From Caulobacteraceae bacterium (GTDB lineage: Bacteria > Pseudomonadota > Alphaproteobacteria > Caulobacterales > Caulobacteraceae), in contig JANXWN010000407.1 in assembly GCA_025351125.1 (NCBI GenBank), forward strand, positions 1-7,239: a stretch of DNA of 7,239 bases, given 5' to 3'. Below, one piece after another: positions 1 through 6,296 of the stretch; the first letter of the stretch is position 1, and each line of letters starts with the position of its first letter. Under the pieces are notes generated by a model that made no database searches, had not been told where the DNA came from, and saw nothing but the letters and a program-made list of their open reading frames with translations. Position numbers and translations under genes: made by a program.

Positions 1-895
1 AGACATTATCGAAAATCGGCGCGACGGCCTGGCGCAGATATCCCAGTTTTGAGCTGTAGGCATTGGTGGCGAGCACCAAATGGGGCGTACGGACGCGCCG
101 ACCCTTGCCCAGATGCAAGACGTGGATCGGGCCTTCGTCGACGTGCGCCACCGGCGTATTCTCGTAGATCCGCGCGCCGGCGTGCAGGGCCGCGTCTTTC
201 CAGACCGCCACCAATTTGCCCGGATGGACTTGGCCGCCGCCCGGGTCAAACACGGCGCCGGCATAGCCCTGCGCGCCGATGCTGGCGCCGGTGCGTTCGG
301 CGTCCCAAAATTCGAATGGTAACCCTTGATCACGCGCTTGGCGGACGTAAGTCTGGCGCGCGGGTAGCTCGGCCGGATCGTTGATGACCTGCAAGGCGCC
401 GCGGCGCTCCAACTCGCAGTCGATGCCGCTCGCATGCGCGAGTTGGGCCAGAACCGCAAGGTTTTCCGCCGTCAGTTGATAAAGTCGGCGATCGGTGGCG
501 GGGTCGTCGCCGGCGCGCAGATAGCGATCGTCGGTCATGGTCAGAACCATTGCGCCGTTGCGCCCGGAGGCGCCATTTCCGCAGGCCAGCGCTTCTAGCA
601 GGACGACGCTCAGGCCCGGACGCCGGCGGCGGAGATAATAGGCGCACGATAGGCCGAAAAATCCGCCCCCGACGATGACGACGTCGGCATCGAGATCGCC
701 GGTCAGAGGCGGCAGCGACGCGGGCAGGGCCGCTGACCAATAACTACGGTTTCGATCGAACCGCGGGGTTTCTGGAAAAATTGTCGGAGACGCCAGATTA
801 ACCGCGCCCGCGCCCACGACGCCCCCGGCGGTCGCCGCCCCGATCAGACGCCGGCGCGTGGTCGAGCCCCGTGACGGCGCATTCTCGTCACTCAT
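1..895 (-). CDS. Twin-arginine-exported FAD-dependent oxidoreductase (DAO family), C-terminal part missing
   Basis: The gene enters from the left edge, so only the first 298 codons are visible. The start is ATG at 895; no good ribosome site precedes it, but the leader begins at once. Residues 13-18 (T-R-R-R-L-I) followed by a small, hydrophobic Gly/Ala/Val stretch to about residue 36 form a twin-arginine (Tat) signal, so the folded flavoprotein is probably exported or membrane-anchored. After a Ser-Tyr-Trp segment near 51-53 comes the FAD-binding Rossmann motif V-I-V-G-G-G-F-F-G (73-81), with E101 at the end of the second strand to bind the ribose. G-A-S-G-R-N-G at 108-114 is typical of the D-amino-acid oxidase/glycine oxidase/gamma-glutamylputrescine oxidase group. 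Such enzymes oxidise amines or amino acids. The substrate cannot be named because the C-terminal substrate domain lies outside the window. It reads in the same direction as the ligase gene but is separated from it by a structured spacer, so it is probably a separate unit. Confidence 0.88.
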   Translation of the reverse strand, partial: MSDENAPSRGSTTRRRLIGAATAGGVVGAGAVNLASPTIFPETPRFDRNRSYWSAALPASLPPLTGDLDADVVIVGGGFFGLSCAYYLRRRRPGLSVVLLEALACGNGASGRNGAMVLTMTDDRYLRAGDDPATDRRLYQLTAENLAVLAQLAHASGIDCELERRGALQVINDPAELPARQTYVRQARDQGLPFEFWDAERTGASIGAQGYAGAVFDPGGGQVHPGKLVAVWKDAALHAGARIYENTPVAHVDEGPIHVLHLGKGRRVRTPHLVLATNAYSSKLGYLRQAVAPIFDNV

Positions 896-962
896 CAGGC
901 CCGGTCCAGCGAAGGCGTCGTGGGGCACAGAACGACATTTCTCCGAAGCGGGTAAAGAAATT

Positions 963-1060
963 AGAAATATTTCTCTTCCCGTTGCGGGGGAAGCGACTCG
1001 GCGTCAGCCGAGCGGTAGGGGGCGCAACACCAAAGACCGCGTAGCGGGCGCCACACCGCT
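963..1060. repeat. Intergenic cluster of inverted repeats between the ligase and oxidoreductase genes
   Basis: The spacer 896-1076 holds several adjacent palindromes. AGAAAT/ATTTCT is a perfect 12-bp palindrome at 963-974. CTTCCC (975-980) pairs with GGGAAG (988-993). CTCGGC (997-1002) pairs with GCCGAG (1007-1012) across a 4-base loop. A nested element pairs AGCGGT (1011-1016) with ACCGCT (1055-1060), GGCGC (1021-1025) with GCGCC (1048-1052), and CCGC (1037-1040) with GCGG (1044-1047). The GC-rich part resembles the dispersed extragenic palindromic elements of alphaproteobacteria; that is an inference from its look, since only one copy is present. The transcript of the ligase operon would fold here starting 16 bases after the stop codon, so it may end, slow or stabilise that mRNA. 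There is no clean T-run, so a standard Rho-independent terminator is not supported. The rest of the spacer (896-962) should hold the oxidoreductase promoter, but no convincing -35/-10 pair was seen. Confidence 0.55.
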
Positions 1061-1076
1061 GACAACCTCTTGCGTT

Positions 1077-2693
1077 TCAGCTTCCCATAATTTCGAGCAT
1101 AGCTTCCAGGTTTGCCAGATGATCGGCGTCGCGGGACGGTTTGTCCCAGCGGATGCGGTGAATGCGCGGAAACCGCATGGCGAGACCGCTTTTGTGCCGG
1201 GTGGAGCGTTGAAGGCCCTCAAACGCGATCTCCAGCACCAAGCCGAAATCCGCGTCCGCGCGCACCGATCGCACCGGGCCGAAACGCTCGACGGTGTTCT
1301 CCCGCACGAAGGCGTCGAGTCGTTTGAGCTCTTCATCGGTAAAGCCGAAATAGGCCTTGCCCACCGGCGTCAACGCGCGCCGACCGTCCGGCTCGTCGCG
1401 CCACACCCCGAACGTATAGTCCGAATACAGACCGGACCGTTTGCCGTGACCACGCTGAGCGTACATCAGGACCGTGTCAACCAAGCGCGGATCGCGTTTC
1501 CATTTGAACCAAGGTCCTTTTGGACGACCGGCCAGATAGGCGGAGTCCCAGCGTTTGAGCATCAAACCTTCGGCGCGCGCGGGGTCGCCCGGCGGCGGCG
1601 CGGCGCGGCGGGCGGCCAGAGCGGCCCAAGTTTCGAACGGTTCCAGCGGCGAGAGGTCCAGCCGCTCTGAACCGTATCGCGTCAAGACTGCTTCCAGTCG
1701 CGCGCGGCGTTGTCTGAACGGCAGGGCGCGCAGGTCGTTTTCGCCGTCGGCGAGGATGTCGTAGGCGCGGATGCCCGCCGGAAAAGCCGCCAGTAATTTG
1801 GCGTCGGCGGTTTTGCGGTTGAGCCGTTGCTGCAATTCGCCGAACGGCGCCGCCTGGCCGCCACGCATGACCATCAGTTCTCCGTCGATCACGCCTTCAA
1901 ACCTCAGCGCTTCCACCACGTCGGGAAAAGCATGGGAAATATCGTCGCCGGTGCGGGTGTAGAGTCGCCGCACCCCCGCTTCGTGCGCCGCCTGGACGCG
2001 GATCCCGTCCCATTTCCATTCGGCCGCATAGTCGGCGGGATCAAGTTTGACAAAATCCACCGCGTCGTTGATGGCCTGCGCTAACATGACCGGGCGAAAT
2101 CGAGCCGCCGCCGCCGCGTCAGGACGCGGCGCGCTGCCCTCCAACCAAGCGAACAAATTGAGGTAAGGCGGCGTCAGCGCGTGCCAAATTTCTTCCAACT
2201 CCGCCACCGCAACGTCCCCAAAATCGGCCACCGCCTGTTTGGCGAGCCGCGCCGATACCCCCACGCGCAAGCCGCCGGTGACCAGCTTCAGCATCGCCCA
2301 GCGCCCGTCGGCGTCCAGAGCATCCAACCAACCTTCGACCAACACTTGCGCCTCCGCGCGAGAGGCGACCGCCAGTGCGTCGACCACCGTTGAAAGGTCA
2401 GGCTCGTAATTGGCCCCGGGCCGGCTTGGCCAGACCAGAGCGATGGTTTCGGCCAAGTCCCCCACATAGTCGTGCGACCAGGCGAACAAGACGGGGTCCA
2501 TCCGCGCCTCGACGGCTTTTCGCAAGCCGGCGGGCTTGGCCGCGCTGAAGCTCAAGGCGCCGGTCAGGGCGGCTAGCGCCCAGCCGCGGTCGGGATCGCC
2601 GGTTTGCGTCAGATAATCGCGCACCAGCGTCAATTTGGCGTTCCGCGACGCCGTCAGCGACAGCCGGTCGAGAAGGCGGGCGAAGGCGCGCAA
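1077..2693 (-). CDS. ATP-dependent DNA ligase, cisplatin damage response type
   Basis: This 538-residue enzyme seals nicks in DNA using ATP, by way of an enzyme-AMP intermediate on lysine. Residues 1-200 form an N-terminal DNA-binding domain; the opening (M-R-A-F-A-R-L-L-D-R-L) and D-P-D-R-G-W-A-L-A-A-L-T-G near 33-45 are characteristic of the bacterial family named for cisplatin damage response (also called LigB in Pseudomonas, unrelated to E. coli ligB). The nucleotidyltransferase core shows motif I E-W-K-W-D-G-I-R with catalytic K227, motif III around Y-T-R-T-G-D-D (245-251), D-G-E-L at 270-273, motif IV A-E-G-L-M-L-K at 374-380 and motif V W-F-K-W-K-R at 395-400. An OB-fold domain follows, ending in the family's R-F-P-R-I-x-R-I-R-W-D-K-P. 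Length and ends fit a complete protein. The start is TTG at 2693: it matches the family N-terminus and has a strong ribosome site inside the preceding gene, whose stop codon is 5 bases upstream. It most likely works with that exonuclease in repair of DNA damage. Confidence 0.95.
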   Translation of the reverse strand: MRAFARLLDRLSLTASRNAKLTLVRDYLTQTGDPDRGWALAALTGALSFSAAKPAGLRKAVEARMDPVLFAWSHDYVGDLAETIALVWPSRPGANYEPDLSTVVDALAVASRAEAQVLVEGWLDALDADGRWAMLKLVTGGLRVGVSARLAKQAVADFGDVAVAELEEIWHALTPPYLNLFAWLEGSAPRPDAAAAARFRPVMLAQAINDAVDFVKLDPADYAAEWKWDGIRVQAAHEAGVRRLYTRTGDDISHAFPDVVEALRFEGVIDGELMVMRGGQAAPFGELQQRLNRKTADAKLLAAFPAGIRAYDILADGENDLRALPFRQRRARLEAVLTRYGSERLDLSPLEPFETWAALAARRAAPPPGDPARAEGLMLKRWDSAYLAGRPKGPWFKWKRDPRLVDTVLMYAQRGHGKRSGLYSDYTFGVWRDEPDGRRALTPVGKAYFGFTDEELKRLDAFVRENTVERFGPVRSVRADADFGLVLEIAFEGLQRSTRHKSGLAMRFPRIHRIRWDKPSRDADHLANLEAMLEIMGS

Positions 2694-2698
2694 GACGG

Positions 2699-3706
2699 TT
2701 AGTCCTCCTCGTCCTCATAGCCCACCAGGGCCAAGGCGCGGGCGCGGATCCCCTGCAAGCCGCACCACCGCGCCAGGGCCTCCTCCCGGCCGTGCGTAAT
2801 CCAGACCTCGCCGGGATTGAGCTCGGTAATCGTGGCGGTCAATTCATCCCAATCGGCGTGATCGGAGATAATCAGCGGCAACTCCACCCCGCGCTGCCGA
2901 CTACGGGCGCGAATCCGCATCCAGCCCGAGGCAAAAGCATCCACGGGATCGGCGAAACGCCGCGCCCACGCCGTCGTCAGCGCGGACGGCGGGGCGACGA
3001 TAATGTCCCCGGCAAAATCACCCTTGCCGGCGATGGTGGCCGGTCGCAGTGCGCCAAGCTCGACGCCGAAGGCGCCGTAGACTTCATTCAGTCGCTCCAG
3101 GGCGCCGTGAACCGCGATCGGTCGATCCCAGCCGGCCTCGCGCAATAGGCTGATCACGCGTTGCGCCTTACCCAAGGCGTAGGCGCCGACCACGTGGCTG
3201 CGGGCCGAAAATTGCGCCACCGAGTCCAGCAATTTGCCGATCTCGTCGCGCGCCGGCGGATGTCGAAACACCGGAAGTCCGAATGTGGCCTCGGTAATGA
3301 AAACATCGCACGGCACCGGTTCGAACGGCGCGCAGGTTGGATCGGACCGTCGCTTGTAGTCTCCGGAGACGACAAAGGTCACGCCTTTGTGGCGCACCAC
3401 CACTTGCGCCGATCCCAACACGTGACCGGCGGGGACGAGGGTAATTTCGACACCGTTGCGAGACGTGGCGACACCGTAAGCGGCGGTCTCGGTGGTTTGG
3501 GCAAATTGGGCGCCATAGCGCACCGCCATGATCGCCAGAGTTTCCGGCGTGGCCAATACCGCCCCGTGACCGGCGCGCGCGTGGTCGGCGTGGCCGTGCG
3601 TGATCACGGCGCGATCCACCGGGCGCACCGGATCGATGTAAAAATCTCCGACCGCGCAATACAGCCCGGCGGGTCTGGGGCAAAGCAAGGTTTCTCGGCT
3701 ATTCAC
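2699..3706 (-). CDS. Ligase-associated DNA damage response exonuclease (MBL/beta-CASP type)
   Basis: A 335-residue metallo-beta-lactamase-fold nuclease of the family that travels with the ATP-dependent DNA ligase; the Pseudomonas relative is a DNA exonuclease. The N-terminus reads P-A-G-L-Y-C-A-V-G-D-F-Y-I-D-P (12-26), typical of this family. Metal-binding residues are visible in H-G-H-A-D-H (H37, H39, D41, H42), A-G-H (H95) and S-G-D-Y-K-R-R-S-D (D116). T-E-A-T-F-G (138-143) and the later I-I-S-D-H-A-D-W-D-E-L and W-I-T-H-G-R-E match the C-terminal active-site segments of the beta-CASP-like group. The start is GTG at 3706, 21 bases after the stop of the MBL hydrolase gene, with only a weak GAG-type ribosome site; no ATG lies near, and the family-conserved sequence begins within the first 12 residues. 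The protein ends in an acidic tail whose codons form the ribosome site of the ligase. It probably processes DNA ends before ligation. Confidence 0.93.
   Translation of the reverse strand: MNSRETLLCPRPAGLYCAVGDFYIDPVRPVDRAVITHGHADHARAGHGAVLATPETLAIMAVRYGAQFAQTTETAAYGVATSRNGVEITLVPAGHVLGSAQVVVRHKGVTFVVSGDYKRRSDPTCAPFEPVPCDVFITEATFGLPVFRHPPARDEIGKLLDSVAQFSARSHVVGAYALGKAQRVISLLREAGWDRPIAVHGALERLNEVYGAFGVELGALRPATIAGKGDFAGDIIVAPPSALTTAWARRFADPVDAFASGWMRIRARSRQRGVELPLIISDHADWDELTATITELNPGEVWITHGREEALARWCGLQGIRARALALVGYEDEED
2704..2710 (-). promoter_or_regulatory. Ribosome binding site that supports the TTG start of the ligase
   Basis: On the minus strand this reads GAGGAGG, 10 bases before the TTG at 2693. 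It lies within the last codons of the exonuclease gene (the Glu-Asp-Glu-Glu-Asp tail), so one stretch encodes the acidic tail and recruits ribosomes for the ligase. This suggests translational coupling. Confidence 0.7.
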
Positions 3707-3727
3707 GATAGGGCCAACTCACGCCTG

Positions 3728-4786
3728 TTAGGCCGCGCGATACCACTGAACCCCTTCGGCGTCGGTGTCGCGGGCAATTTTTCCGCGCTGCATGAGGCAA
3801 TTTAAGTGCGCCACCGCTTCGCCGGTCGCCATGTGATAGTGGTCGGATGTGATGACGCGCTTGAACAGGGCGCCGAAAACATCCACCGCCCTTTTCGGTT
3901 CGCTCAGGCGTTTTTCCACCTGCGCCAAGCCGCGTTCGTGGCCGTCGATGAGATGATCGATACGGGCGTGCAAGCCATAAAACGGATCATTGTGCGCCGG
4001 CGCCACCAAGACGTCATCCGGGATTTTGGTCTTGATCAGCGCAAGAGACGTCAGCCAATCGCGCAACGGGTCGGCGTCCGGTTCGGTGGGAAACACCGAA
4101 ACATTGGACGAAATACGCGGCAAGACTTGGTCGCCGGAGATCATCAAATTTAAACTGGGGCAATACAAACAGGCGTGCTCGGGCGAATGACCGTTGCCGA
4201 TCACCACGCGCCAGACATGCTCGCCGATGGTTATCTCGTCGCCGTCACTCAAGCGTCGAAAGCTGTCCGGCAAAGGATAAAGCATTTTACCAAAACCGCC
4301 GAAGCGCGAATGATAGTGATCCAACGCCGCCTGATCCCATCCGGCCCCGCGATAGAACCGCAGGCCGTCTTCCGGCGCCTCGCGACCGGTGTCTGCGGCC
4401 AGGACGCGACAGGTCATGTATTCCAACCGCGTCATCCACAAACGACAGGCATGTTTACGCGCGATCCAGCCGGCGAGGCCGACGTGATCGGGGTGCATGT
4501 GGGTGACAAACACCCGCGTCACCGGCTGGCCGTGAAAAACCTCGGCGAAAATCTGCCGCCACGCCGCGGCGGTATCGTGGGTGCGCATTCCGGTGTCGAC
4601 CACCGCCCAGCCGTCGCCATCCCTGATCGCCCAAACATTGATAAAGGCGAGGGAGCCGCCCAGCGGCAGGCGCATCCATTTAACCCCCGGGGCGACATCC
4701 ACGGCCGCGCCGATGGCCGGGCCCTCCGCAAACGGGTAGGTCAATCTGGCGCGGTGCGTCTCGGCGTCGTCAAATCCGTCGCTCAA
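3728..4786 (-). CDS. MBL-fold metallo-hydrolase with C-terminal winged-helix-like domain (LACTB2/glyoxalase II-like)
   Basis: A 352-residue metallo-beta-lactamase-fold hydrolase. The core shows V-D-T-G-M (63-67), the metal motif T-H-M-H-P-D-H (H96, H98, D100, H101), G-H-S-P-E-H (H200), S-G-D (D219) and P-A-H (H265), so both zinc sites look intact. Residues from about 285 to 352 are helical and contain H-M-A-T-G-E-A-V-A-H-L, matching the small winged-helix-like domain at the C-terminus of LACTB2-type proteins. The substrate is unknown: relatives include thioesterase-like hydrolases and, in mitochondria, a ribonuclease. I place the start at TTG 4786, because GAAGGAG lies 8 bases upstream and the family-like sequence follows directly. 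A longer reading of the frame, to 5146, would run through the promoter region and into the oppositely oriented gene, and is unlikely. It is the first gene of the apparent operon with the exonuclease and ligase. Confidence 0.9.
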   Translation of the reverse strand: MSDGFDDAETHRARLTYPFAEGPAIGAAVDVAPGVKWMRLPLGGSLAFINVWAIRDGDGWAVVDTGMRTHDTAAAWRQIFAEVFHGQPVTRVFVTHMHPDHVGLAGWIARKHACRLWMTRLEYMTCRVLAADTGREAPEDGLRFYRGAGWDQAALDHYHSRFGGFGKMLYPLPDSFRRLSDGDEITIGEHVWRVVIGNGHSPEHACLYCPSLNLMISGDQVLPRISSNVSVFPTEPDADPLRDWLTSLALIKTKIPDDVLVAPAHNDPFYGLHARIDHLIDGHERGLAQVEKRLSEPKRAVDVFGALFKRVITSDHYHMATGEAVAHLNCLMQRGKIARDTDAEGVQWYRAA

Positions 4787-4794
4787 ATCGGTAT

Positions 4795-4801
4795 CTCCTT
4801 C
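4795..4801 (-). promoter_or_regulatory. Ribosome binding site that fixes the TTG start of the MBL hydrolase
   Basis: The minus strand reads GAAGGAG, 8 bases before TTG at 4786. This is the best ribosome site on the minus strand in this area. It selects the TTG over longer in-frame starts. Confidence 0.75.
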
Positions 4802-4812
4802 GCAAGCGCACC

Positions 4813-4841
4813 ATTGTCGCCTCGCTCGTGACACAAGCCAA
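4813..4841 (-). promoter_or_regulatory. Candidate promoter of the MBL-exonuclease-ligase operon
   Basis: On the minus strand, TTGGCT (4841-4836) is followed after exactly 17 bases by GACAAT (4818-4813). Each hexamer matches the sigma-70 consensus at four of six positions. A start about 7 bases after the -10 box would give a leader of roughly 20 bases containing the GAAGGAG ribosome site. The position is convincing; the match is moderate. Confidence 0.4.
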
Positions 4842-4870
4842 GGGTTGATTGTGAAAACCGGCTGTCGATC

Positions 4871-4899
4871 TTGACCGCGCCGCACCGTGCGGGCATGAG
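4871..4899 (+). promoter_or_regulatory. Weak candidate promoter and embedded palindrome upstream of the cysteine-repeat gene
   Basis: TTGACC at 4871-4876 is a good -35 box. Seventeen bases later CATGAG (4894-4899) is a poor -10 box (three of six). Between them lies CCGCAC-C-GTGCGG (4880-4892), a perfect 13-base palindrome that could be an operator, or a hairpin if transcribed. An A/T-rich patch CAATAAATTT at 4911-4920 is an alternative site for promoter melting, but lacks a matching -35. The true promoter is therefore uncertain. Confidence 0.28.
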
Positions 4900-4921
4900 C
4901 CGGGAGCGTGCAATAAATTTT

Positions 4922-4926
4922 GGGAG
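4922..4926 (+). promoter_or_regulatory. Ribosome binding site for the cysteine-repeat gene
   Basis: GGGAG ends 8 bases before ATG at 4935. It supports this ATG over the in-frame TTG at 4920, which lies upstream of the site and would add five residues before the signal peptide. Confidence 0.7.
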
Positions 4927-4934
4927 AAACCGTT

Positions 4935-6281
4935 ATGAGGTCCATCGCAATCGGTCTCGCCGTCACCTTGATCTGGTCCGCTTTGGCGCCGCAAGCGGCG
5001 TTCGCCGCGAAGGCTGAGATCACCAAGGAGCAACGCGCCAAGGGCATGGCCGCCGCGCCCGGTCTGGTCGCCGCCGCTAAGCTTGATTGCCAAGTCGCCG
5101 ACGCGCGGTTCCTGGGCGAAAGTTTAGACCCGAAAACCAAAACCAAGACGTCGCTCTACGAATTGGCTTGCACGGGTAACGAAGGGTTGATCGTGCAGCA
5201 GGTGGGCGCGACGGCGGCTCCGGGCACGTTTACCTGCGAGCAAATGGGCGAACCGGGCCCCGACGGCAAAATACCGTCGGCCGCTTGCGCCTTGCCAGGC
5301 AATGCCGATCCCAAGGCCGGCTTGGCGCCCTACGTGGCTAAGGCCGGCGTGCCGTGTACGATGGACAAGGTGCGCGCGGTCGGCCAGTCGCCGACCAATG
5401 CCGTTTTCGAATTGGCGTGTCACGAATCTCCCGGCGGATACATCCTCACGATATCCTCGCCGCCCCGCCTTGATCAGCCGGCGACGATGAACCCTTGCCT
5501 GGGCTATCCCGAAGGCAGCAATCTGAGCTGTAAATTGACCGATCGCACCGCCCAGTTTGCGATTGTCGACGCTTTAGCGGCGCGTTCGGGCAAGAACTGC
5601 GCGGTCAAGGATCGCCGCTTTATCGGCGCGACGGCTAACGGCAAGCTCTATTACGAAATTTCCTGCCAGGACGGCAAAGGCTATGTCCTTGAACAGGCCG
5701 CCAGCGGCGCTTTTTCCAAAGTGATCGACTGCGCCCAAGCGGACGCTTTGGCCGGCGGCTGCACCTTGACCGACACCCGTCAGGCGAAGACCGAACAGGC
5801 GGGCCTTTACACAAAATTGGCGCAGAAAGCCGGCTTCAACTGCAATGTTTCCGGTTACGCCCCGTTCTCGGTGTCGGAAGACGGCAAGGAAGTGGTCGAG
5901 TTGGTCTGCTCCAACCGCCCGGACGGCGGCGTCGGCATTTTCGCCGCCACTTCGAGCGGCGCCTCGTTGGTGCTCGATTGCGCCCATTCCGAAATGAAGA
6001 GCTACCGCTGCAGCCTGACCAAGCCCGCTGCGGCCTATCCCAACCTAACCGCGGAGCTGAAAGCGCTGGGGAAGACCACCTGCACGGTGTCCAACTCGCG
6101 CGTCGTCGGGGTCACGGCGGACGGACACGGCTATGTCGAAGTGGCCTGCTCTGACGGTCTGCCCGGTTACATGATCGAATTTGTCATGTCGCCGTATAAG
6201 GTAAAAGCGCCCATCGCCTGCAGCGAAGCGCGTGGTATTGCCGGCGGCTGCACGCTGGCCGGTAACGCTAAGAAGGGTTGA
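4935..6281 (+). CDS. Secreted cysteine-rich protein made of five four-cysteine repeats, function unknown
   Basis: A 448-residue protein that I do not recognise as a named family. Residues 1-25 are a typical Sec signal peptide: a short basic start (M-R-S), a hydrophobic core, then A-P-Q-A-A-F-A-A with cleavage likely near residues 24-25. There is no further membrane segment and no lipobox, so it should be periplasmic or released. The mature part contains five tandem units of about 80 residues (C1-to-C1 distances 89, 81, 81 and 80), each with exactly four cysteines: 52/79/101/118, 141/162/188/199, 222/244/266/276, 303/325/349/359 and 383/405/429/439. No other cysteine occurs. Each unit starts with an Ala/Lys-rich helix, then C-x-V/M, a Gly near +10, an aromatic/hydrophobic-E-L/I/V-x-C block, a Gly-Tyr-type strand, and ends with C-x-L. 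Two disulfides per unit are likely. The ATG has a ribosome site 8 bases upstream. The PAS sensor gene follows after 15 bases, suggesting co-transcription. Confidence 0.9.
   Translation: MRSIAIGLAVTLIWSALAPQAAFAAKAEITKEQRAKGMAAAPGLVAAAKLDCQVADARFLGESLDPKTKTKTSLYELACTGNEGLIVQQVGATAAPGTFTCEQMGEPGPDGKIPSAACALPGNADPKAGLAPYVAKAGVPCTMDKVRAVGQSPTNAVFELACHESPGGYILTISSPPRLDQPATMNPCLGYPEGSNLSCKLTDRTAQFAIVDALAARSGKNCAVKDRRFIGATANGKLYYEISCQDGKGYVLEQAASGAFSKVIDCAQADALAGGCTLTDTRQAKTEQAGLYTKLAQKAGFNCNVSGYAPFSVSEDGKEVVELVCSNRPDGGVGIFAATSSGASLVLDCAHSEMKSYRCSLTKPAAAYPNLTAELKALGKTTCTVSNSRVVGVTADGHGYVEVACSDGLPGYMIEFVMSPYKVKAPIACSEARGIAGGCTLAGNAKKG
5055..6260 (+). repeat. Five tandem protein-level repeats within the cysteine-rich gene
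   Basis: The units cover roughly residues 41-126, 127-207, 208-288, 289-369 and 370-442. Within a unit, C1-to-C2 is 21-27 residues (22 in three of five), C2-to-C3 is 22-26, and C3-to-C4 is 10-11 except 17 in the first. The C2 block reads L-Y-E-L-A-C, V-F-E-L-A-C, Y-Y-E-I-S-C, V-V-E-L-V-C and Y-V-E-V-A-C. The C4 block reads A-A-C-A-L, L-S-C-K-L, G-G-C-T-L, Y-R-C-S-L and G-G-C-T-L. Nucleotide identity between units is low apart from short matches such as GCCGGCGGCTGCAC in units three and five, so the duplications are old. Confidence 0.85.
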
Positions 6282-6296
6282 GACCCGCCGCCGATC

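Noticed and set aside
975..1012. Rho-independent terminator after the ligase gene
   Set aside because: The stems are present, but neither is followed by a run of T on the minus strand, so termination is not supported.
858..1670. Plus-strand open frame of 270 codons
   Set aside because: It runs antisense across the ligase C-terminus and the structured spacer. Its translation shows no domain, and the ligase on the other strand is clearly real.
3161..3805. Plus-strand open frame of 214 codons
   Set aside because: It is antisense to the exonuclease and the end of the hydrolase gene; the His/Arg/Gly-rich translation is typical of a shadow frame in GC-rich DNA.
4175..4831. Plus-strand open frame of 218 codons
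   Set aside because: It is antisense to the MBL hydrolase, whose metal motifs are intact, and has no recognisable domain or ribosome site.
4787..5146. Upstream extension of the MBL hydrolase reading frame by 120 codons
   Set aside because: It would cross the divergent promoter region and overlap the start of the oppositely oriented cysteine-repeat gene. The extra sequence has no family-like content, and the ribosome site at 4795-4801 points to TTG 4786.
6279..6296. Readthrough fusion of the cysteine-repeat protein and the PAS protein across the in-frame TGA
   Set aside because: No recoding signal is seen. There is no membrane segment between the two parts, so a fusion would send a cytoplasmic-type sensor out of the cell. 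Two separate genes is the simpler reading.
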